Source: Symbiodinium natans (Eukaryota; Sar; Dinophyceae; Suessiales; Symbiodiniaceae). Taken from it: DNA of 64,000 bases. Positions 32,986 to 47,200 of this stretch are shown here, in pieces. The position numbers and the translations under genes were made by a program. The notes under the pieces are model-generated. The model was not told the DNA's origin. It did not search any database and saw only the letters and a list, made by a program, of their open reading frames with translations. The stretch covers positions 62,001-126,000 of the forward strand of contig CAJNDS010002560.1 of the NCBI GenBank assembly GCA_905221605.1. Direction: 5' to 3'. Numbering within the stretch: the stretch's first letter is position 1; each line of letters opens with the position of its first letter.

Positions 32986-35900
32986 GCGCTGGTTTCGGAG
33001 ATTGAGGATGCAGCTGGCTGCGGGGCAAGCGGTTCAGAGCAGGTCGTGGAAGAAGCCGACGAAGACGAGGACTTGCCTCGGTGTTTGATGATAAAATGGA
33101 GGATAATATTAAGGAATTATTTCTGTTTGTACTTATTGTTAATTCAGACCCGGTTTCTTTTCTGAGAGTTGCAGGGCTGTGTGCTTGACTTACGTCCTTA
33201 TGTGTAAGATGGGTTTCCAAACCAACACGCTTTTGAAGGATTGGTCAGACTTTCAAACTCATGTTGGCATGTGCAAGTTCTGCTGGCTTCTGCAACAAGG
33301 AGCGTGTTCAATTTGCAACCACTTCTTTCGCCTCCATGGAAGGGTCTGACGAAAGGCACGTCGGGGCAAGCGGCAAGCAACAACCCACTGAATCATTGGC
33401 GTGAGTGGCAGTCTTGGCGCTGCGCGAGTAATGAGTGGATCACGCTGCGAGGTTTGAGGTGGACGCTGACGAAGTGGTGATTGATAGTTTGGTGCCCCTG
33501 GTCCTATTGGAGGCACAGATTGTGGAGATCCACGAATGTTGGCAGGGTCAGATCCTCAGAGCTGCTTGATAACCCCATATATTTATGAACATGTTGCATG
33601 CCACGACATTAGCTGCAGTTGGTGTGCCTACGAGGCAAAGTTGCGCTGGGATTGTCCTGAAGTGGTAGTTGATATATATATATATATATGAGTCCTAAGG
33701 CAATGCTCTGTTTCTGGCAAATCCTTTGCAGCTTGCTGCCGCAGGTTTTCTGGACTGCCACGCGAAACCTGAGCACGCTGGTGAGGCAAGGTGCATCTTT
33801 GCCGGCCTGCAACGGCATGACTCTCTTTTTGCTTTCGGAAGGCCATCTTCGCCGCCATACTCGATGCCGCGCCGAGTTTGCAGACAATTTTCCGCGCCGG
33901 TACTGCTCTCGTGGCTGGCAAGTTCGTGGCTGGAACCTTGAATGAGGTTAGTAGGCGCACCAGCGTCGCTTGTGTGGGGGAGGGTGTTTCAATGTCTGTA
34001 AACATCTGGGACACCGCTCTGGTGAGCAAGGATACAGCCAGATGGTACAAAGTCTACGCAGTCCCAACCAGCTGATGGGTGTGGTGGACGCCCTCGGAGT
34101 TTTGGTGCGAGTTTCTGGAGTTCTGCAGAAATCTTCGTGGAGCTTCGTGCCAACTTGGTGGAACTCAGGTCGAGCACATGGGGTTTCAGCATCTGGAAGT
34201 GGACATCAACATCCCTCGTATTGCGATCTTCAGCTCTCTTGCATGCATTAATGTTGTGGGATCTTTGGGGGTTCGAGTGCCATGATCTTGGTATCGTCTG
34301 ATGGTCGTATCCTGAACTGCATCTGTGTCTGAGGAGAGGCTCTCTGCGATGTGGCGTCTTGGGAGCACCAAGACACCCGAAGACATCTGGGGGTTTACCA
34401 TAATTAGTAAGGTACCCCCCTCCCCCCCCCAAATATATAGACCCCCAAATAGTGCAGTAGGATCACCCGTTGTCATAAGGGCCCCAATCAGGTCCCCCCT
34501 AGTATCGTAAACCCGCCTCTCTCAACAATTCTGACCACCCGTTTCCGCGCTGCCTGGATCTGCCCGTCGTGGGGTGAGGTTCTTGAAGGTTTATGTCCGG
34601 GCGCTGTTCTCCATTTGGGTGGTTGTCAAAATTATGGTCCCTTTGTGGGTCCCCATTATAATACGGCATCAAATATTTAGGGCACCCCAGAAAGGGAATA
34701 TAATTTTGACAGCCACCCATTTAGCAGTTTGTTGAAAAGGAGCCTCCAGTGCAGGTGGGCTCAGAACTCGGAGAGAGGCTCACCGACCTTGGTGCCCACG
34801 GGCTGCGGCGGCTCGTGAGCTATGCAGGCAGGCAGCGTGGCGAGAATTTTTTGTGAGGCGTCTTGACTAGGACCAGTGCAGCGCCCCCAAGTGCTAGTTG
34901 CACTAAGGCAGATAGCAACGGTAGCATGCGGGGCATGAGCGTAGGCAGTGGGAGATGCCATCCAAGTAGGATCGGGCCAAGAAAACCTGACCAACCCCTG
35001 GGCTCGGACGGCGCGAGCCAGTGACCAGAACCTTCACCGAAGTGCCAGTCAGCAGGTCGTCCAGCACTCGCCACATGGCACCTGCAGAGCACCCGTCTGC
35101 GCGAGCCGGACGAGAACAACAAGTTTCGACCAAAATGTATGAACATGCATTGAAATGCAAAATTGGCCTTCTGCACCGCAACGGAAGCCAGCTCTGCCTT
35201 CTATTTGAGGACTGACGCGAGGCAGCAATCGCTCCAACGATATGATAAGCGTTCATCAAACCACACAAGTGGCTTATGGCGTCTATAGCGAGTTGTTTTG
35301 CAGCACCAACGTTGTAGAAAGGAGTGACGACGGCTCTCCCCATACAGAGGGAACAATGGCCGAAGGACGTACATGCTCGAGAACGGTCATCGTCTTCAAC
35401 ACAAATTTCACAAAGGAGGGAACGCTGGAAAACAGCAGGAAGCACAGACAGCACTCGCAGAAGCATGGGAAGAAGGGTAGTGGATGACCTGCAGTGGTCG
35501 GCGTGTTCGCAGATGTCGGATGTGCGAACCCGGATCCGGACATGAGTATGAGTGCTGCATGTTGCAGATTCCTGCGATTCTTCCAATACAGCATGCAGGT
35601 GGGGCTTTGATCTATATCCGGGAGAATTACTCCAAGCGGCTGAAGATCATCAGCATTGTGGCAGCAGCATCTCCTTGATGATGTGCGCAGGGTGCACATT
35701 GGCAGCCTAGGCAACAGCTGGCAGCTTGCACGGGCCCCGGCCGGCCAGGACGAAGCACACAAGGCTGCCGGCAGAAGACGGAGCAAGTACTCGAGGGCCA
35801 TCACCTGCTCATGCCCCAAACTATGTGCGACCATGAAAAGTGGCCGTTCGGCAGGTGGAAGATGTCGAGGCTCGATGCAAATCTCTCTGAGTGCCAGCAG

Positions 35901-36382
35901 CTTCCTTGAGAGCGTATGCGAAGATGCACACTCGTGCAATGGCAGGACTCCCTGGCGGCCCCATTGGAGACCAAAAAGCAGCTTGAGGAGGAGGAGGAGG
36001 ACGACGAGGAAGAAGGTGGGGAATGGTGTACATTGCGGGGTGCCCATTTGCATGAGATCTTCATCGCAGGTGAACTCGGAGTCGCTGGTAAGTCTCAAGC
36101 AGCTGCAAGCACACCGAGCAAGAAGCGGGGGTTCTTCGCATCGTGACTTGGCCCGTCCGAATGTGATGATTTGATATGTTTTCCGTGTGTGGCGGACTCG
36201 CCTTGTGGAGACTTTCCCTTTCCGTGCACCCTGCCTTCAAGTAAGCAGCGATCCTGAGGCTCTGTGGTGCAAAGGTGAGCACAAAGATGCACACCGAGAA
36301 TGCGGGAGCGGCACAGAAGCTGCAGGAGCGCAGGGGGAGGGTCCGGTCTCCCGCCCTCATATTGTCTCTTTGTGCCTCTGTG

Positions 36383-36425
<43 letters not shown>

Positions 36426-38209
36426 TAAGCTTGTGCCAGGACAACCTGCAGGCAAGGGCAGTGCTGCGCATGCTGCAGAGCTTGAAAAGCCCGTGCGCTG
36501 TGCAGGTTGTATAGGCTGTCTGGGTGTGTTCATAGCAAGTCCGCTCGTGTTTGTCCTGGACCAGGCGGTTCCCCGGAGCTTCGAGGACATGTTTCGCTTC
36601 AACATGGCCGTCATGAACGTCCAGCAGCACGTATGGATGTACGAGGACGCTGCTGTGAATTCCCCAAAAGTAGAAGTGCACAGAAGAGGCAAGCCCAAAG
36701 CCCAAAGACAATGCAAGCCCTACAGCAGAGTCTGGCCAAATCCTACATCTTTGCTCCCTTACAGGTGCTGGACTGCTTTGATGCCATCGTTCAAACCATC
36801 TCCCAGTCGCAGAGATTGCAGGCCACCGAGATACTTCGGCTTAGTTAGACTCATTAGACCACCTAGCCTAAAAATCTTTGTCGAGGATCTTTCGGTACAT
36901 CGGAAGACATAGCAGCTACCGTGTGGAGGTCATCTTCCAGAATCACCGCAGAAGCGTGTAGATCACTCGAGCCCATTGCCGGATGACACGTAGCCTTCCT
37001 TCACGCACCCTCTCGTCAAATGGCCAGTTTGACCTTCTCTCCACAGGGCCCGAGCATGCTTAGGTTCGGGATCATTCCAGGGCACCATGCTCGTCACAAG
37101 GACCCTAGGTTTGAGAGCCGAGACCTCTCCCCAGGTCGAGTGCGACATCGTCACGCTGCGCATCGCCAGGGTTGGTGGCGACGTGAAGTTCCGCAATTTC
37201 AAGGCCCGCAAACAAAAATAAACCAGAGGGCCCAGGTAAACCTCTCGTCGAAAGAACCTGCCTTATTTTTGCTTAGGATCCTAGAGGCATACGCCTGAGT
37301 TAGCCGGGCCTCCGGGTCTTCTCACCCGTGTTCTTGCTGCGTTTAGGGTTTAGGGTTTAGGGTTAGGATCTTGTGAGATTCAGACGTCTTTCTGCCTGGG
37401 GTCTTTGGACGCCGAGGCTGTGATGCTGTCATCCCTCCGAGCTCTGGCACCGAAGGCCCTATGGGGGGGTTTACGAAGATGAGGTGCGCCCTTGAATGGA
37501 ACCCCCCCCCCCCCAAATAGCAGGGGATTCCCTTTTAGTGAGGACCCCAAAAAAGGCATGTGAGGGAGCATCGCCAAGCTTTCCCTGCTGTCCCAAGACT
37601 ACCTAGCCCCCCGGAAGGGCCCGAAGTGTGCGAAGAAGCCCCATTCAGCCATGAGCCATCACGCGCAGGGCTGGAACCCCGACCACGAAGTGGCTTGGAA
37701 CTGGCTCTGGGAAACAGTGGAGCGGCTCTTGAGCAAGGAGGGGGGGGGGGCTGGACACCTGGCAGTCTTCGAACCTCATCAACCAGAAGGCACAAGCCCC
37801 CCCCCCCCCCACGTGGACCTTCAGTCCCAAGCCTGGAACCCCTAAGCCCTGATCCTTAAGCTCGCCCGATTTTGCCGCGTAGAGGTGCTCGAAATCAGAG
37901 TAGTTGTATGGAGCAGTACTTTTACATGTCCAGGATACTCCAAAAGGACCCCAACTTTACCGCATCGGATTGCCTGCCTTCTTCGAACGGCCCTGAGAAT
38001 CACATCGTCTTCTGTTCCTCCTGTATGGGATCTTGTTCGATGGCCGAGGGGCGTGAGAGCAATGGACTGTCTTGGTGGAAGTGGGAATGAAGAGACATGA
38101 GAGAATCTACGGTCAAAGCGAAAAGTACTTCTATGAAATATTACCCAAAACTTTGAGAAGCTCTCCGGGGCAGGCGTAGCTCGTCGCAGGGAGTTCGGGG
38201 GACTTCGGT

Positions 38210-38244
<35 letters not shown>

Positions 38245-41200
38245 GTAGAGCCCCTCGATGGATATGAGAGATACCTAAGTTGCCCCAATTGCCTTCTTTT
38301 GAGAACTCGAAAGTAAACCACCCTGTGGCAGGAGCTCAAGAAGCCTCGTGCTCGGGAGCGCATCCTGGGCAGATTCCTAGGAGTCCGCTTTCCAGGTTTA
38401 GGGCCAAGGTGTCAGAATCTGTGGTGAACTTCAGGCAGGGGTTTGGTATGGTTTGGAAAATTGGAAGAGTCAGTAGCTGATTCAAGCTATGGCTCAAGAC
38501 GTGAGCTAGACACAGAGTCACAGTGTCAGTCATGGTCAGCTTCATGCCCCCCCCAGAGCAGTGTGCCCACGAACAGCAGGATCTTTGGAGGACGAGTTGC
38601 GCCAAGAAATCCGTGAAAAGGCCTCTAGGACGCAGGAGTACCCTGAGCCCTAAACCCTAAACCCTAAACCCTAAACCCTAAACCCTAAACCCTAAACCCT
38701 AAACCCTAAACCCTGGCTCCTTGTGACCTCCCCAGGTCTTTGACCGTTTCTTCGAGTTGGCCCCGGGTGGCGAAGAGCACTTCAAGCAGTCGGCTACGAG
38801 CTGCTTGTCTTGCAGGGCTCAGCTCTCTCTAATCGTATGATTCATATTACTGCTATTATTATTACTAATATTCCGAGTACTACTGATACTACTTATATTC
38901 TTGTTATGAATAGTCTTCATAGTATTGATATGATTCATGCCATCGTTGCTTGGGGGCTTCTAGGATCTTCTGGACCAGCAGGATTGAACTTCATTGCCGA
39001 CAAAGCCATCGACCTCACCCTCCAGTTGTACAAGGCGCCTGTGCCGCAGCAAAGTGCTTAGGGTTTAGGGTTTAGGGTTTAGGGTTTAGGGGCTCTTGCT
39101 TGCAAAGCAGCTCTGCTTGAGTCATCTGCGGTGCTGGCGAAGGCAAACTTGCAGTTCGCATCGAAGCAGTACTGTTTCTGTAGGTTTGTATGTGGATGCA
39201 GAGATCTGCTCCTTAAGGTTTAGGGTTTAGGGTTTAGGGTTTAGGGTTTAGGGTTTAGGGTTTTAAGGACCCCATCAACACTGTGGACGCCATCTCCGCC
39301 CTTGGCTTGCGGCACGTTGGGTACGGGGTCACGGCGGACTTCTTCGATCCCTTCGTGGAAGGATGGGGGGCCCCAGGGTTTAGGGTTTAGGGTTTAGGGT
39401 TTAGGGTGTAGGGGTTTAGGGTTTAGGGTTTAGGGTTTAGGGTTCAGGGTTTAGGGTTTAGGGTTTAGGGTTGCCACCGGGTGCACTTCCACCATTCCTC
39501 TGTGCAAGGCTGGACGCAGGTCTTCCAGGAGTTGACCGGAACCTTGGGGCGCAATCAGTTTCTGCGATTCAAGGTTGAGCGAAGATGGGGAACTGTGCGC
39601 GGTGTCTGCAACTTCGGGGCTGCTAGGAGGGCTTTTTTATAAACAACCCTCTTTGCAAGGAGGGTTTTTATAAAAACCCTCGGGGCTTTTCTAGGCGATG
39701 ACGATGTGGCAGACGCTTTCCGGTGGTCGTTCAGCCTCGTGGCGAAGCTCCTGGTAAGGCAGCCGGCAGCACACTCCGAAACCCAGAGACCCCCAGCCCT
39801 AGACCCCAATGCTGGAGCCACAACCCTAACGGATTGTGTGCATCTCCGCAAGGACCATCGAGCAGGGTGCGACACTTGTCATGAAGGCCATCAACACCAA
39901 CAACGCCAAGCAGGCTTGGCTCGAAGCGCAGCCCCCGCCCTTTATGGGCGTAAACAAGAAGAGGGTTTAGGGTTTAGGGTTCTTCCCCCCCCAATTCCTA
40001 GACTTGGCCCTAAACGCTCCTTAACTTGAACCTGAAGCCCTAAAGCCCGACTCCAGGTCAGACGCGCTTTGTCCTATGCCCCGCGTGGGATCCGAGCGAC
40101 GTGGGTGCTGGATGTAACCGCAGCCTGGCCTGAGCAAGAAGGTGAAAAACGAAGTCGGGTAAGGCCCAGAATCGTACGAACCCCCCTCGGCGGTCCCGAA
40201 ACACAGGTGGGGACCCAGTCCGTATCACCTCTCTACATGTCCATCGACACGGGCAATCTGGAGGCTGCCAAGGCGGGGAGGATTCAAGGGAGCCCTGCAG
40301 TAGCCGCCTACTGAAAACGCAAACTCTGAGCACCGTGGAAGCTGTTTCTGAGCCAGACGCCGACATGCAGGTGATGCTAAAGGATCTCGTCACAATTCGG
40401 GCCGATCGCGCCAGGCAGCCGGTTTAGTGACATTTCTGACCACTCCTGTCGCATGACCGAATCAACTGAGCATGATACTCAGATCACAGATTCCGAGCGA
40501 CGACTCGTCAGGTACTACTACGGCCTGGACGACTTGTTCAAATGGCATCCCGACATCGTCAAGAAGCTCACTGCTGATGCTCCGGACCCCGAAGGGGAGG
40601 GTGTGCGAGGGAGGTGGGAGAGGGCTTTTGGGGCCCTAAGGGGGACCAAAACTTCATATTTGTCTGGGCTCTCAGGCTCTTTGGGTTCATGAAGCCCGTA
40701 GTGCTCACGGATCTCAGGGATCTACTTTTCTTGGGTCGTTTTTCTGGCTATCGGCTGTCGGATCGGCCGTTGCTGCTGCTGAACGATTTCTGTGGCCTGG
40801 TTCCCTGCTCCGTGGCGATGGCAAGCACTACCTGCGCCTTCTTGCAAAGCTGTTGTCGTGGGGTGTGGGCTGGATTGTCCGATGCCAGTGTCTCCCTCGG
40901 CCCATGTGTGGGGGCTGTGAGGAAAAGCTTCCTCGCAGCCACGGGGCCTGCCTTCCCTGCCCCCATGCAGGGTGTGGATCTGGTGTGACAGTACAAACGG
41001 CCCAGTGGCCTGCCGCCACGACATCGTGCCCATGTGGTCACCATGTCAGGAAGCCCCCACCTGGGTTTCTGGCTGGATCGGCCGCAGTGTCGGCGTCCTC
41101 GATCTCTTCCTGCGTGCGCTGGCTGCAGATCATCTACCCCTGATAGAGCTGAGAAGGTTCATGCGGCGCATGATGGTAACGCATAGCGTGTAAGTATATT

Positions 41201-44200
41201 GAAGCATGTGTATGTATGTCCATGCATACACAAAATGGTATCCCCCCAAGACCACCCTCCCCACATGAACTGCTGCGGATAAGTTGTCAACATCCAGAGC
41301 ACACATTTCTGAATCGATTTTTTTTCTAGGGACACCACAACATGTAGCAGGAAAGAACCCAACACGACAACATGTCCGTCGGAATACCTCAAATTCGTTC
41401 CCCAAAGCAACTAGATCCAGGCTATACAAGTTGTTTCTGTACTGGCTATGCCTGTTTTGTTCGGCTTTCGAAGAACGTTCATGTCGATTTTTTGAAAATC
41501 CTGCCACCCCCCCTGCTGGAGAATGACGCCTTAGGATTGTGTAGACTTGTGTCCACACACACCCACCCAACTCCCAGCTCACACAAATGGCCAAAAACCT
41601 TGCTGGGGCGCTCACGTGCAAGCTGCTCCCTCGACTGATGACATGTGGCTTTGTGAGAAACGCATGGTGGTGGTCCTTCTTGTAAACCCTGGTTGGACTG
41701 ATGAAGTATTTTAGAACAGTACGAAAAATGCCACTCCCATGAGGCTGGTCCATAAAACCATGTCTGCTTAAATCCGAAGCCATCTGCTCACGGACATTCC
41801 TCTCGTGGCCTTGGTGTGGCACTTTGTCTACTTTGCTTATGCGCAATCCACAGGAGCTTCTCATGACCATGCTGGATGGCATGGTTTGGAGGCTGGACTC
41901 ACAAGCGTTCATGAACTTCATGAACTTCCGAGCCCATGTTAAAAAAATCCCCAACCCCAAGCCACGAACCTCTCTTGCAAACCCAAAACCAGCAAACCCG
42001 CAAATCCCAACCTTCGGAGCCCTGCAGGTCTCGAGTTGTGGTGAACGGCAACAGACGGGTGAACTACTACTTGAAGCACCTGCTGGTCGAAGCCTGGCAT
42101 GATGCTCTTCGGGTTCAGGGCTTAGGGTTTAGGGTTTAGGGTTTAGGGCTTCGGGGTTTGGGTGTTATATTGCTCTGGGTTTGCGTCGGGTTCTAGGTTC
42201 GCATCTGCGCAGCTTGTGGATTTGTGCCGTGTGCGGTCCACTGGGAGCCAAGGATGAGTTTGGCAAGTTCTCCAATGCTCCTTGTCTCAGAGCTCCTCAG
42301 CCCTAAGCCCAAGTCGCTGGGCTCTCTCATTGCCCCAGCCTGCCTAGAACACGAAACTCCGAAGCTTCCCGTGGGACAGGCGATGAGTTGCATCGTCAAG
42401 CTGGGGGATCCCCATATTGCAGATCATCCCATCCTTGTTGAGCTGGGCGACCTCGTTTGGAAGCTTTGCCAGAAAAGCCGTGGAGAAGGGTGGGCGGGGA
42501 GATGGTAGCCTTCATCGTTTTCAGTCGAAGATATATTGAAATTTTTACAGCCACGAGAAAATCAGAACAGGTCCGATACTGGTTATATCAGTGGAAGCAA
42601 ACGATAGTACCCGAACTTATCCACTAAGGAATGATCTGGTGTACTGGCGGTTCCTCCGAGGCACTGGGGAGAACCGTGCCCAACTCATGTCATCAGATGA
42701 AGCAGTGAACGTTTATGTGATCATCACCATGTCATGTTTTTCTGCTGCGGCTATGCTTATGCTTGTAATGATAGGCTTGTTTTGAGACTTTGTGCAGGTA
42801 CCTGGGTTTTACCAGCATGATGGATCAGTTGCTAGTTGCTTTGGGGTGTGCACCCTAAGCCTAGTTGTGGCAAGCTACGGGCTGTCAGGGAAAGCATCCC
42901 TCGTCTGCACTGCTGTGATCATCATGCTCAGCCAATCAGTGCTCCAGTACATTGACACTGCAGGCCTGGTGGTGAACAATTCGGATTGCTACCTGTGGGG
43001 ATTTACGATAATAAGCGACCCCTGTATAGACCCCCAGATTGTAGGATCCCTTTATAGCAAGGACCCCAAGAAGGTACCCCTAATATTCGTAGACCCCCAG
43101 CTCCGCCATATACTAACAGTCCTTCATGGAGATAATAAGGGGTATTACCATCCCTATTGAGGGCTGCACCCTAAACCCTAAACCCTAAACCCTAAACCCG
43201 AAACCCTAAACCCTAAACCCTAAATCCGAAACCCGAAACCCGAAACCCTAAACCCGAAACCCTAAACCCTAAACCCTTAGTATAACGGGGCACATCCCAA
43301 AGCTGCACCATGAACATCGTCCCTTGCAGGCTCCTTTGAGGAGAGGGTTGCCACATTTTGCTGCAGGCCGATGGGTTTAGGGTTTAGGGTTTAGTCAGGG
43401 TATTGCTTCTTGAGCTTGCCGCCTTCGTCCTCTCTCACATGGTTTTCTATGTTTTCTCGCAGGCTGGTCATTTACCTCTACTTCATGGTCTCGCTGATCT
43501 ACTTCCGCACGAAGCATGTCTATCAGGCACCTCCCCCGTAAATCCTAAACCGTACACCCGAAACCCTAAACCCCAAACCCCAAACCCTAAACCCTAAACT
43601 CTAAACCCAAAACCGCGGAAAGAGGCTGTGAAGCATGAAGAGCTCCTGATCTTCGGCGGCATGAAAATGCCGAGGCCGGTCTTCGAGACGCGCCGATTTT
43701 ATCAACCCGAAGCGGTTCAGGGTTTAGGACCAGTTTAGGGTGTAGGGTGTAGGGTTTAGAGTTTAGGGTCTCAGGGAAGTTTAGGGTTTAGGGTTTAGAG
43801 TTGCGCGGAGGAAGTGGATTGACGACTGGCAGGAGGGTGCCGGGTGCTCGGACTTTCGTGTCAGGCCGTGTTGGGAGCGATGATGCAAAAGCTGGTTCTT
43901 AGCAGGGAATGATTGAATGAGGTACCCTCTATAATCCCTTAAAGGGATTTAAAGGGTATAGGGCCCTAATTACCTCGTTCCCTACTAAGAACTAGGGGGA
44001 AAAGGGAAGTGACATGAGGTCAGCCTCGCGTTGACCATATCGCTGGTCGTCATGTTTTTCTTGGCAGCCGCCTTAGTCCACCCTTGCAAAGTTTTTTTTC
44101 CTTTTGAGATCCCGGCTGTTCCTTGGCGGGATGCTTCTGTGACCCAGGAACCCATCCTTGCCTGCTTGCAGCACACGGAGGGTCTGGGCATCTTCACGCA

Positions 44201-47200
44201 GAATTGCTCACAGGCCCCCAGTTGTGCCCTGTGACATCCCGCGAGCTGACTTTTGCCCTCCCCTTTCAAGCTGGCGCCCGGGAGGCCAACGACGCACGAG
44301 GGCTCTATGAGATTCTATCCATGATCGCCTGGGCCTGGGCCGCCATCGTGCAGCGCAACCGGGGGCTGAGAGATCAGTCAGGGTCCCATGTCCGACCTCA
44401 GGCCATCATGCTGATATTTGCGTTGGCCGCGGACGCAGCGACAGTCTCGACCAGGCAAAGGTTTGGGGGGCGCGAGCGTCTAGCTAAACTACTATTTGCT
44501 GAAGAACCCCAAAAAATAAGATAATATTCACAAATTACCTTTATACGGAAGAATATTGTTATTTTCTAAAGCGATTCGTAGTAAAGGAGACTTGGTTGCT
44601 TGCAGGCTCTCATCCTGGCTGCTGGTTGCTGGCCATGTCCTGCCCGACCTTGCCACTTGGATGGAGTGCCAAGGCTACGACCCCTAAAGCCCCAAACCAC
44701 CCAAACCACCCAAACCACCCTAAACCGTCCTAAACCCTAAACCCTGAAACCCTGCAGCCCTGAACCTCCAAGTCCCCAAACCCCCCAAAGTCCCCAAAGC
44801 CCCCAAACCCCCCAAACCAAGCCAAGCCCCGAAACCCCAGGCCCTTAAACCCCGGACCATGCTGAGGGACGGGCACTGCTCGCCTGTGGATTCCTGGTGC
44901 TGTACCGGACTCAGGAAACGGATCTCAAGGGCTATAAACCCTTCAAACGCTGAACCCTCAAACCCAAAGATCCTGCCCTAGACTTTCCTAACGCTAGAGG
45001 CAAGTCGCTGCAGCATCTGTTCATCGTCCTTTGTTCGTACGATTTTTTTGTATGGCTGGGATCACTGCTATTCTTATGGCACTTACTGTTTTTATGGTTA
45101 TTCTGCATGTCCTTGTCAACTTTGTATTGTTATTATTCATCTACTAGGTCGAGAAGAGTTTCGAACAACACACGCATATATATATATATATACTTACATA
45201 TATATATATATATATATGTATGTACACGTGGAGTGGTCATTCTTTGGCAGTACCAAAGAATTTCTTTTCTTGTTGGTATTATGATTCTGATGTGTTTTAA
45301 CTCTTGTTGTTTTCGTTTTGCTTGCATCAACATGATGACTCGTCTTATGCTAGCGGAAACAAACATTATTGCAATTGGCCTTCTTCTTTTGTGGCCTTTT
45401 TGTTTATTTGTCACTTCTACTACTAACGCTTCACATGTCTCCGGTATGCGTAGGTTTTTCTCAGGCTGCCATGGCTTCTCTGATGATGCAGACATTGCCA
45501 TCATCGCTGTCACTCTTGCTGCTGTTCGTGTTCACCACTATTATGAGTAAGTACCAGTCTTCTGCCTCATACTGTAGTCTTTCTATCTAAGACCACCCTA
45601 ACCCTACACCTAAATCCAAAAGCCCCAAACCCTAAATCCCTAAGAACCCTGGGAACCCTAAGCTTGGGATGATCCCCCTTATACTAGCAGTCCTGAATGG
45701 GAATTATTAGGGGGTACGAAATTCCCTAGTACGGACTGCTAGTACAATGGGGAACATCCCAACCCTAAGCCCTAAGCCCGAAACCCTAAGCCCTAAACCC
45801 TAAATCTTAAACCCGAAACCCTAAACCCTAAACCCTAAACCCTGAACCCTGAACCCTAAGCCCTAAGCCCTAAGCCCTAAAGCCCTCAAACCCAGCCGTT
45901 CATCGCAAACGAGCGCAGCTCCGTGAAGCTGAGGACGTTTGGCAGCAGCGTGGCGGCATGTGTCGGGCAGCCGGAGGCGCGACTTAAGGGTTTAGGGTGT
46001 AGGGTTTAGGGCTAAGGGCTCAGGGCTCAGGGTTTAGGGTTCAGGGTTTAGGGTTTAGGGTTTAGGGCTCAGGGTTTAGGGTTTAGGGTTAGGGCTCTTA
46101 GGGTTCTTTGGGTTCTTCAGGGCTGTTTTTGGCGGTCCTGAGACCGACGCTCCTCTTGAGCCCCAAAGGCTCCAAAACCCCAAGCCGCAAAGGTCCCTAA
46201 AACCAAAGCCTGAACCCTAAACCCTAAACCCTAAACCCTAAACCCTAAACCCTAAACCCTAAACCCTAAACCCTAAACCCGAAACCCTAAGCCCTAGAAC
46301 CTCGACCCTAAGCCCTGAACGCTAAACCCCCCCCCTTTGGGTCCTGAGCTCACACGGCGCAGGACTTTCAAGGCATTGGGAACTCCGTCATGAGCTTCCT
46401 GCAGCTGGCGGCCGGGCTCTTAGATTTCCATGTCAAGTCTGCAACCCGAAGCCTAAAACCCTAATCCCTAGTCCCTAAACCCTAAACCCGAAACCCTAAA
46501 CCCTAATCCCTAATCCCTAAACCCTAAACCCTAAACCCGAAACCCGAAACCCTAAACCCTAAACCCTAAACCCTAAACCCTAAACCCTAAACCCTAAACC
46601 CTAAACCGTAAACCGGAAGGGGGCTTGAAAAAAGACCCGATCCCCTTGAGGTCAACATGTTCCCGGCCTCGCACCTGGAGCAGCTGGAGGATGGTGTGGT
46701 CTAGGATTTAGGGCTTAGGGTCTAGGGTTTATGGTTTAGGGCTTAGGGTTTAGGAAGTAGTTTAGGGTCTCGGGTTTAGGGTTTAGGGTTTAGGGTTTCG
46801 GTTTCGGGTTTAGGGTTTAGGGCTCTTCTGAAGCATCTTGTTTTGGGCTTTGTGTATCAAGGCTCAGAAGGGGCCCGAGTTGGGAACGACCCGACCCCCC
46901 CACCCCACCCCCCCCTCCCCCGATGTCGTCAGGACAACATCATGCTATTTGCGGCGGCGAGCTGCTTTCGAGTCTTGGCCACTCGGCGTGCGCCTTCGTA
47001 CGCGGAGGGTTGATCTACACTATCGACATTTATCAACCCTTTTGTGTGAGCACAATCCTTAGTTCGGGGGTACCGTCAAATGTCGAGCAACTTCGAAGGT
47101 TGTGTTTCTGCTGATGAACGTCCTCATTGCGCAACTCACCTGCCCCTCGCCGCAGCAGTAAAACAGATAGAATGTGGGTTGCACACGTGGAATGCGGGAT

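Noticed and set aside
34903-36098. Long minus-strand frames (227 and 271 codons) over the globin exons
   Set aside because: They run antisense to phase-linked exons of the fusion gene and cross its introns, so they are shadows of GC-rich coding sequence.
35283-36098. Membrane protein suggested by a Leu-rich stretch (VVLLLLLKLLFGLQ) on the minus strand
   Set aside because: It is the complement of a GAGGAGGAGG run on the + strand, a low-complexity artefact.
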